DNA of 34,582 nt from Candidatus Dormiibacterota bacterium (GTDB lineage: Bacteria; Chloroflexota; Dormibacteria; Dormibacterales; Dormibacteraceae), in NCBI GenBank assembly GCA_955652835.1, contig CATPBO010000007.1:1-34582 (forward strand), read 5' to 3'. The notes below the pieces were generated by a model. That model searched no databases. It was not told the DNA's origin and was given only the letters and a program-made list of their open reading frames with translations. How positions within the stretch are numbered: position 1 is the first letter of the stretch; every line of letters starts with the position of its first letter. The translations under genes were made by a program, and so were the position numbers. Positions 28,520 through 34,582 of the stretch are shown here, piece by piece.

Positions 28520-28582
28520 ATGCGCAATTGGGTCGAGATCGGGATTGAGATCGAGATTATCCGGGGAGGTCCCCCGACTTAA
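28520..28582 (+). CDS. Isoleucine-rich leader peptide MRNWVEIGIEIEIIRGGPPT (putative attenuator leader)
   Basis: 20-codon ORF; Ile codons at 28538, 28544, 28550, 28556, 28559; TAGCTT -10-like element ends 8 nt before ATG. Confidence 0.75.
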   Translation: MRNWVEIGIEIEIIRGGPPT

Positions 28583-28611
28583 GGCGCCTCGCTTGAGTCG
28601 TTGGACCTCCC
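28564..28611 (+). promoter_or_regulatory. Antiterminator hairpin of the cimA attenuator
   Basis: GGGAGGTCC(28564-72)-CC-CGACTTAAG(28575-83)-gcgcctcg-CTTGAGTCG(28592-600)-TT-GGACCTCCC(28603-11): 9 bp + 2x2 loop + 9 bp with one G-U. Confidence 0.75.
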
Positions 28612-28636
28612 GGCCGAAAAGTCGGGAGGTTTTTTT
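28605..28636 (+). terminator. Intrinsic terminator directly before cimA ATG; its 3' arm carries the SD
   Basis: ACCTCCCGGC-cgaaaa-GTCGGGAGGT then T-tract to 28636; ATG at 28637; GGGAGG in the 3' arm is the plausible SD. Confidence 0.85.
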
Positions 28637-30211
28637 ATGTCTAATCGGCGGATCGTCGTCTACGACACGACGCTGCGCGACGGCGCACAAGGACCGGCTG
28701 TGTCCTTTTCCGCCTCCGACAAGCTGCGGGTCGCCCGCACGCTCGACGAGCTGGGATTCGACTATGTGGAAGGCGGCTTTCCCGGGTCCAACCCGAAGGA
28801 CGAGGAGGTATTCGCCGGCCTTCAAAGGCACCCGCTCAAGCGTGCGCGACTGGCCGCATTCGGTGCGACCCGGCGCGCCAACAGCAGCTGCGAGGACGAC
28901 GCGAATCTTGACGCGCTGGCCCGCAGTGGAGCACCGGTCTGGACGCTTGTCGGCAAGAGCGACCCGTGGCAGGTCAGCACCGTGCTGCAGACCACGACGA
29001 CCGAGAACCTGGCGATGGTCGAGGAGTCGGTTGCGTACGGCGTAGGCCTTGGCCGGGAGCTGATCTTCGACGCCGAGCACTTCTTCGATGGCTTTGCCCG
29101 CGACTCCGAGTACGCGCTCGAGGTCTGCTTGGCGGCCGCTAGAGCTGGGGCGGCGTGGATCGTCCTGTGCGACACCAATGGGGGGAGTATGCCTGCCGAA
29201 GTCCGGCAAGGCGTGGAGGCGGTGCGCCTCGCGCTTGCCGGCCTTGACCGTCCGCCTCGAGTCGGCATCCACACGCACAACGACTGCGAGCTCGCCGTGG
29301 CCAACTCGCTCGAGGGCGTGTTGGCGGGGGCGGACATGGTGCAGGGCACCATCAACGGCTACGGCGAGCGGTGCGGCAACGCGAACCTGGTCTCGGTCGT
29401 GACGAACCTGGTGGTAAAGCTCGGCTTCGAAGCTCTGCCGCCCACCTCGATCGCGCGCTTCACCGACCTGTCGCGCACTGTCGCTGAGATCGCGAACCTT
29501 GCCCTACCGCTCCAGCAGCCCTTTGTCGGCAACGGCGCCTTCGCGCACAAGGGCGGCCAGCATGTCGCGGCCGTGCTGCGACACAAGGACTCGTACCAGC
29601 ACATCGACCCAGGCGTGGTCGGCAACGAGCCGCGTGTGCTCGTCTCGGAGCTGTCGGGTCGGGGCAATGTCCTGGCCAAGGCACGCGAGTTCGGGCTGGA
29701 GCTCGACCGCGACGATCCTCAGACCCGCTGGTTAGTTCAGCATCTCAAAGAGCTCGAGCATCGCGGCTACTCGTACGAGGCCGCCGAGGCTTCGTTCGAG
29801 ATGCTGGTCCGGCGGCTGCAGCCGGGCTATAAGGCCCCCTGGACCGTCGCCGACTTCACGACCCAGGTCCGCAAGAACGGTGACTCGGTGAGTGCCGAGG
29901 CCACGGTCCGGGTCGAGGTGGCCGGGACCGTCTTTCACACTGCCGCTTCGGGAAATGGTCCTGTCAATGCGCTCGACGCCGCCCTGCGGAAAGCGCTCAG
30001 CCCGCGTTTTCCACGACTACGCGGAGTGAAGCTGCACGACTACAAGGTCCGCATCCTCGACGGGGACGCCGGCACGGCCGCGACCACTCGTGTCCTCATC
30101 GAATCGGGCAAGGGCCTCAAGCGGTGGACCACCGTCGGGTGTTCCAGCAACATCATCGAGGCGTCGCTGCTGGCGCTGGTCGATTCCCTGGAGTACGCGC
30201 AGACCGCTTAG
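28637..30211 (+). CDS. cimA: (R)-citramalate synthase
   Basis: 'YDTTLRDGAQGPAVSFSASDKLRVARTLDELGFDYVEGGFPGSNPKDEEVF', 'HTHNDCELAVANSLEGVLAGADMVQGTINGYGERCGNANL', C-terminal LeuA-type regulatory domain. Confidence 0.92.
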   Translation: MSNRRIVVYDTTLRDGAQGPAVSFSASDKLRVARTLDELGFDYVEGGFPGSNPKDEEVFAGLQRHPLKRARLAAFGATRRANSSCEDDANLDALARSGAPVWTLVGKSDPWQVSTVLQTTTTENLAMVEESVAYGVGLGRELIFDAEHFFDGFARDSEYALEVCLAAARAGAAWIVLCDTNGGSMPAEVRQGVEAVRLALAGLDRPPRVGIHTHNDCELAVANSLEGVLAGADMVQGTINGYGERCGNANLVSVVTNLVVKLGFEALPPTSIARFTDLSRTVAEIANLALPLQQPFVGNGAFAHKGGQHVAAVLRHKDSYQHIDPGVVGNEPRVLVSELSGRGNVLAKAREFGLELDRDDPQTRWLVQHLKELEHRGYSYEAAEASFEMLVRRLQPGYKAPWTVADFTTQVRKNGDSVSAEATVRVEVAGTVFHTAASGNGPVNALDAALRKALSPRFPRLRGVKLHDYKVRILDGDAGTAATTRVLIESGKGLKRWTTVGCSSNIIEASLLALVDSLEYAQTA

Positions 30212-31599
30212 GCGATCGCGGCCCTGGATTCGATCGCTGGCTGCCGCGTGCGCGACCCGAGCGCCAGCTTGAGGTGCTGTACCGCGCCGCCCATGTCGCC
30301 GCGTGCCTCGAGGATCTCGGCGTAGTCGGCATGAGCGCGACTCAGACGGTCCTTTGCCTGAGCCTTTTCGAGCAGCTCGAACGCGACGTGAAACTCAGCG
30401 TCCCCAGTGGCGTGATCACCACGGGCAACCGCGACGCGGCCAACCCACTCATGTGATTCAGCGATCGACGATTCTTCCGCAAGCCGCGTCGCCAGTTCAA
30501 GAGCTGCTTTCGCGTGCCGACCCGCCTCCTCCAGCTCGGACTCGGCGAGAGCCAGCTCGCTGAGACTAAGCAAGAAAGCCGCCTTGCCAGCTTCGACACG
30601 GTCCTGCTCAAGGAGGCGGACCGACCGTTCGAGGTGGCCTCGCGCTCTGACCAGCTCTCCCGCACCCAACAGCATCAACCCGAGGTTGTTTTCGGACCGG
30701 GCGAGGGAAATGCGGTCGTTGAGCGTCTCGTGGATGGCCATCGCCCGTTGGGCGTAGTGCGCCGCCTGGTTGAACTGTCCTGTCTCCTGGCAGGCCAAAC
30801 TTAGGCCGCTGTACATGAGAGACAGCCGGCGGAGGTCCTGCACCACGTCGCCGGCTTCGATCGCTTGCTCGTACGACTTGATCGCTGCTTCCCAATTGTG
30901 GTTGGTCGCGTGGACGTGCCCGAGGATGGCCAGGAGACGGCTTTCGGTGAGACTCGGGATCGGGAAGAGCGATCGACAGGTAGCCAGCGCACCCTCGGCG
31001 ATGGCGAGAGCGCCAGGGTCCTGCATCAGGTAGGCGGCGGACGCTTCGCTGCCCAGGCACTCCGCGGTCATGAGCATGTCTCCAGCCTGTTCGAAGTACG
31101 CCCGCGCGGCGGCAGCGGCCCGGCGCGCAGGCACCGGCTGCGCGAGTCTCAAGTGCGCCGTAGCCAGGAGGAACCTGATTCGCGCCGCGATCTCCGCGTC
31201 CCGCTCAGTGTCCAGCATCGTTTTGCCGGCGACGATGGCAGCGTCCGCGTCACCGGCGGTGATGAGGCGTTCGACCTCAGCCGTCCCAGCGCTTGAACGA
31301 GGTTCCATGGTGCTTGGCTGGCTCAGGAAGTAGTCGAGGGGCCTCCCCGTACGCTCGGCGATGAGCTTTAGCGTCTCCATCGAGGGCTTAGCCTTGCCGG
31401 TCTCAACGAAGAAGATGGCGGTCCGGCTGATGTCTGTGCCTGCCACCTGTCCGAGGCTGAGGCCGGCTTCCAGCCTTGCTTGCCGAGCCGTACCAGGCTT
31501 GATCTCGACGCCCAACCGGCGCCCACGACGGCCTGAGGTCGCCTTCCCATTCGCGCCTGGTGCCTCAGCAGCCGATGGGTGCGCAGACACCTCTGACAT
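30208..31599 (-). CDS. XRE-family HTH regulator with TPR repeats (RNPP/RRNPP-like architecture)
   Basis: HTH 'TARQARLEAGLSLGQVAGTDISRTAIFFVETGKAKPSMETLKLIAERTGRPLDYFL' followed by several TPR-like repeats ('NWEAAIKSYEQAIEAGD', 'GQFNQAAHYAQRAMAIHE'). Confidence 0.9.
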   Translation of the reverse strand: MSEVSAHPSAAEAPGANGKATSGRRGRRLGVEIKPGTARQARLEAGLSLGQVAGTDISRTAIFFVETGKAKPSMETLKLIAERTGRPLDYFLSQPSTMEPRSSAGTAEVERLITAGDADAAIVAGKTMLDTERDAEIAARIRFLLATAHLRLAQPVPARRAAAAARAYFEQAGDMLMTAECLGSEASAAYLMQDPGALAIAEGALATCRSLFPIPSLTESRLLAILGHVHATNHNWEAAIKSYEQAIEAGDVVQDLRRLSLMYSGLSLACQETGQFNQAAHYAQRAMAIHETLNDRISLARSENNLGLMLLGAGELVRARGHLERSVRLLEQDRVEAGKAAFLLSLSELALAESELEEAGRHAKAALELATRLAEESSIAESHEWVGRVAVARGDHATGDAEFHVAFELLEKAQAKDRLSRAHADYAEILEARGDMGGAVQHLKLALGSRTRQPAIESRAAIA

Positions 31600-31627
31600 A
31601 ACGCCAGCTTAACCGACAGCCAGTCAC

Positions 31628-31649
31628 TTGACGAACGATGAATTGACGA
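31628..31649 (-). promoter_or_regulatory. Direct repeat TTGACGA x2 upstream of the XRE-TPR gene
   Basis: TTGACGA at 31628-31634 and 31643-31649, 15 bp apart, between the peptide ORF and the regulator start. Confidence 0.4.
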
Positions 31650-31679
31650 CAACCACTTGTGCCGCTGTTTAGCTGCGGT

Positions 31680-31778
31680 TTAGGAGCAGCACGGCGCGAC
31701 GGTCGTGGCACCGACGCCAATCGACAGCACCAGCACGAAGATCGTCGCCAGCATGGCGGCAAAAAATAGCTTTCGCAT
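31680..31778 (-). CDS. Putative secreted signalling peptide precursor, 32 aa
   Basis: MRKLFFAAMLATIFVLVLSIGVGATTVAPCCS*; SD AAAGGAGGTGA ending 5 nt before ATG; N-terminal RK, hydrophobic core, VGA signal-peptidase-like site. Confidence 0.7.
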   Translation of the reverse strand: MRKLFFAAMLATIFVLVLSIGVGATTVAPCCS

Positions 31779-31785
31779 TCAAATC

Positions 31786-31835
31786 ACCTCCTTTGCGGCA
31801 CAGACCAGCGCCGCAGAAGGGCACCGAAGGGAGGT
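31786..31835 (-). promoter_or_regulatory. Potential SD-sequestering stem-loop in the peptide 5' region
   Basis: ACCTCC (31835-31830) complements GGAGGT (31791-31786); nested TGCGGC/GCCGCA stem (31815-31810 / 31799-31794). Confidence 0.45.
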
Positions 31836-32213
31836 TCAATCGGAGGGGGCGACGGCTACTCTGACCTGGCGCGGCCCCGACAGGCGCGCTCCCAAGCCCC
31901 ATGCCATCGCAATCAACTTCACCCCACTCACAGCCGTGCCCAGGATTCCCAGCGCGGCGGCGCCAACCCATCCGGGCGGCAGCTCGAGCACTCGCAACGC
32001 GACCGCAGCCGGCAGCAGCGGCAGGAAGACGGCAACCGAGGCAACCAGGATCGCGGCGATGCTCCATGGCAAGCTTGATCCTTCGAGGGCAGAGTCGATC
32101 TCGTCGACCACTCGTCGTCGATCCGAGCCGTACTCGACTGTCAGGTCGATGGCAGCGCCTCCGTCATAGCCGTCGCTGCACGCCTCGCGGCTGTGGTACA
32201 AGTGACTCCCCAA
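31836..32213 (-). CDS. Small two-TM membrane protein, unknown function
   Basis: 125-aa ORF, 'LPWSIAAILVASVAVFLPLLPAAVALRVL...GWVGAAALGILGTAVSGVKLIAMAWGL'; non-ATG start uncertain; same strand as peptide and regulator. Confidence 0.6.
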   Translation of the reverse strand: MGSHLYHSREACSDGYDGGAAIDLTVEYGSDRRRVVDEIDSALEGSSLPWSIAAILVASVAVFLPLLPAAVALRVLELPPGWVGAAALGILGTAVSGVKLIAMAWGLGARLSGPRQVRVAVAPSD

Positions 32214-32216
32214 TGA

Positions 32217-32244
32217 TGTTAATTGAAGTCAGGATGAATTAACA
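32217..32244. promoter_or_regulatory. Perfect dyad TGTTAATT-N12-AATTAACA between divergent genes
   Basis: 8-bp arms at 32217-32224 and 32237-32244, in an AT-rich island between starts at 32213 (-) and 32261 (+). Confidence 0.5.
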
Positions 32245-32260
32245 GGGAATTGGGGAACTA

Positions 32261-34465
32261 GTGTCGAGGTCAGCGTCTCCGACGTTCGCCCCGGCCCTAC
32301 AGCCCGCGTCGCCGGCGGGCGGGCCACCGATCCTGGAAGGTTCGCCACTGGGCGTCACCGGTCTGGGCCTTCGCGGCTGGCGGGTGTTCACGATCGCCGC
32401 CGCAGCGGCCGCCCTTGTGTCGGTGGCCTTCATGGCCTGGACCGCGTACCGCATCGGCGGCGACCAGGTGACGATTGCTGTAGACGACATCGGCGAGGCG
32501 GTGGCGGCGCTAACCGCCGCCTTCAGCTGCGGTCTCGCCGCCTACCGGACTTCACGGCGAACACGAATCGCATGGGCGTTCCTTGCTGCTTCGGCCGCCA
32601 GCTGGGGAATCGGCGAGGTGATCTGGTCCGTCTACGAGGTCGGGTTGGGCGTCAGCGTTCCGTTTCCTTCGGCCGCCGACGCCGGCTTCTTGTTCGCGAT
32701 TCCGCTGGGCGTCATCGGAGTGTTCGCCTTCACGGCTGCTCCAAGCCGCTTGACGACCCGCGGCGAAGCGCTCCTGGCGGGCGCCCTGGTCGCCCTCTCT
32801 CTGCTGTTCGTCTCCTGGGCGCTTGGCCTCAGCAAGGTTTACGACACATCGGCAGCATCACCCGCAGCGCAGTTGATCGGCCTCGCCTACCCGGTCGGCG
32901 ACATCCTCATGATCACCGTCCTCGTCCTTGCGCTGCGGCGCGCGCGACGGACGGAGCTGGGCCGGATGTTCCTACTGCTCGGCGGCCTGGCCGCCAACGC
33001 GCTCGCCGACAGTGCGTTCGCGTATCTCACCGCCAACGGGTCGTATCACGCGATCGGCAGCATCCTCGATGCCGGCTGGGTGATCGGCTACCTGATGATC
33101 GCGCTCGCGCCCCTGTGGCCGTCATCTGACACGGAGAGGTCTGCCGCGGAAGGCCCGATCGGGCTGTGGCAGCTCGCCCTGCCCTGGGCCGCGGTGTTCG
33201 TCGCGTCGGTCACGGCTATCAAGCTGGCTCTCAGCGACCAGGTGCTGGACCGCTTCGAGACTGTCCTCGCGGGAAGCATCGGAGTCCTCCTGGTCGGCAG
33301 CCAGGTCCTTTCGCACCGGGATTCGCTGTCGATGCTGCTCAAGAGCCAGCGCGCGGAAAGCCAGGTTGGACGCCGCAACAAGCTGCTGAACGACATCATC
33401 AACCACGCGCCCCTGGGCATCGCGCGTGTAGGCACCGATATGCGGATCATCGACGTCAATCCGCGGATGTCGTCTCTCCTGCGGATGGACGCGGATAAGC
33501 TTGTCGGCGCGCCCGTCGCCGACTACCTCGACCCCAGCGAGTTCGCGCGTGTGTTCGAGATCTTCCAGCCGCTGTGGAACGGATTGGTCGACACCGTCGA
33601 GTCGGACAGCCAGGCCGTCCGCGGCGACCGGACGAATGTCTGGCTTCACTGGAGCGCGACCACGGTGCGCAATGCTGCGGGGCGCGTCCAGTACTTCCTC
33701 ATCTTGTACGAGGACACCGACGCCGAGCACGCCGCCAACCAGGCGGCGATGGCGCATCTGGCGGGTATCGAACGGCTGAACCAGCTCAAAAGTGAGTTCA
33801 TCACGCTCGCCAGTCACGAATTTCGTACCGGGCTCGTCGGAATTCAGGGCTTCAGCGAGATGATGCGCGACGCAGACCTTCCGCTTGCCGAGATCAAGAG
33901 CTACGCCGGTGAGATCAACAAGGACGCCGAGCGCCTCAACCGCATGATCAGCGACATGCTCGACCTCGATCGCATAGAGGCCGGCCGCCTGGTCCTGCGT
34001 ACGGAGCCGGTGAACATCAACGTTGTGCTGCGTGAGGCAGTCGAGCGAGCCCGCGCGTCAGGCGGCCATCACGTGATCGACGCCCATCTCGACTCCACGC
34101 AGCCGATCGTCCACTGTGACGCCGACCGCGTCGCGCAGATCATCTCCAACCTTCTGACGAACGCCGTCAAATACTCACCTGACGGGGGCGACATCCTGGT
34201 CACAAGCCGAGTCAGCGAAGCATTCGTCGAGGTCAGCGTGCGAGACCACGGCGTCGGCATCGCACCTGAATTCGCCGACCAGCTGTTCAGCCGTTACGAG
34301 CGATATGAGAAGAACAGCAACAAGATCGTCGGCACTGGGCTGGGGCTGGCAATCGCGCGACAGATCGTCCAGCTTCATGGCGGCCGGATCTGGGTGGACA
34401 GCAAGGTCGGCGAGGGCTCGGACTTTCACTTCACGCTGCCGCTGCCCATGACGAAGCTCGGCTGA
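32261..34465 (+). CDS. Multi-TM PAS-domain sensor histidine kinase, no adjacent response regulator
   Basis: About nine N-terminal TM segments; PAS 'DIINHAPLGIARVGTDMRIIDVNPRMSSLL'; H-box 'ITLASHEFRTGLVGIQGFSEMM'; 'NLLTNAVKYSPDGG', 'DHGVGIAPEF', 'GTGLGLAIARQIVQLHGG'. Confidence 0.95.
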   Translation: MSRSASPTFAPALQPASPAGGPPILEGSPLGVTGLGLRGWRVFTIAAAAAALVSVAFMAWTAYRIGGDQVTIAVDDIGEAVAALTAAFSCGLAAYRTSRRTRIAWAFLAASAASWGIGEVIWSVYEVGLGVSVPFPSAADAGFLFAIPLGVIGVFAFTAAPSRLTTRGEALLAGALVALSLLFVSWALGLSKVYDTSAASPAAQLIGLAYPVGDILMITVLVLALRRARRTELGRMFLLLGGLAANALADSAFAYLTANGSYHAIGSILDAGWVIGYLMIALAPLWPSSDTERSAAEGPIGLWQLALPWAAVFVASVTAIKLALSDQVLDRFETVLAGSIGVLLVGSQVLSHRDSLSMLLKSQRAESQVGRRNKLLNDIINHAPLGIARVGTDMRIIDVNPRMSSLLRMDADKLVGAPVADYLDPSEFARVFEIFQPLWNGLVDTVESDSQAVRGDRTNVWLHWSATTVRNAAGRVQYFLILYEDTDAEHAANQAAMAHLAGIERLNQLKSEFITLASHEFRTGLVGIQGFSEMMRDADLPLAEIKSYAGEINKDAERLNRMISDMLDLDRIEAGRLVLRTEPVNINVVLREAVERARASGGHHVIDAHLDSTQPIVHCDADRVAQIISNLLTNAVKYSPDGGDILVTSRVSEAFVEVSVRDHGVGIAPEFADQLFSRYERYEKNSNKIVGTGLGLAIARQIVQLHGGRIWVDSKVGEGSDFHFTLPLPMTKLG

Positions 34466-34478
34466 GCGGCGCGTCCGG

Positions 34479-34582
34479 TCAGTCGCGATCCAGGAATTCG
34501 GTCACCAGCGACTGGAAGTGGTGAACACCGTTCTCGCGCAACGCTGAGAACCGCCCGCGATTGTAGGAGCGCGACCGTAGGC
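34479..34582 (-). CDS. C-terminus of an unidentified gene truncated by the window edge
   Basis: Reads ...RSRSYNRGRFSALRENGVHHFQSLVTEFLDRD* with GC-rich third positions. Confidence 0.5.
   Translation of the reverse strand, partial: LRSRSYNRGRFSALRENGVHHFQSLVTEFLDRD

Noticed and set aside
28452-28636. T-box or other known riboswitch upstream of cimA
   Set aside because: No T-box motif (AGGGUGGNACCGCG) or other familiar aptamer core seen; the Ile leader peptide with nested hairpins explains the structure better. A cmscan would confirm.
31669-32067. 132-aa minus ORF covering the peptide region in another frame
   Set aside because: Overlaps both the two-TM ORF and the SD-equipped peptide ORF, and has no membrane or family signature.

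Overview
This is a 34.6 kb GC-rich chromosomal window, apparently bacterial (Actinobacteria/Chloroflexota/Dormibacterota-like in style; taxonomy is inference). I recognised no rRNA, tRNA, CRISPR array or transposon. Main content, left to right: DUF2254-like membrane protein; truncated haemoglobin; Zn-protease-like protein; ornithine cyclodeaminase family protein; metallophosphoesterase; Kef-type antiporter coupled to an SDR; two ABC ATPases plus a 1070-aa FtsX-like permease; lipoprotein; small secreted protein; YceI protein; proline dehydrogenase; ECF42-like sigma factor with DGPF/YCII partner; small HEXXH protein; OmpR/HK two-component pair; a five-gene ATP-grasp / alpha-E / triple transglutaminase locus; citramalate synthase (cimA); XRE-TPR regulator; orphan multi-TM PAS histidine kinase. 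Two sub-threshold elements missing from the ORF track are the most exciting. (1) An isoleucine-rich leader peptide (MRNWVEIGIEIEIIRGGPPT*) sits upstream of cimA with mutually exclusive antiterminator and terminator hairpins. This looks like a ribosome-mediated attenuator for the threonine-independent isoleucine pathway. (2) A 32-aa secreted peptide ORF (MRKLFFAAMLATIFVLVLSIGVGATTVAPCCS*) with a perfect Shine-Dalgarno lies just upstream of the XRE-TPR regulator. This looks like a possible RNPP/RRNPP-type peptide-signalling module, divergent from a membrane histidine kinase across a perfect dyad. All functional assignments come from reading the sequence; no searches were run.
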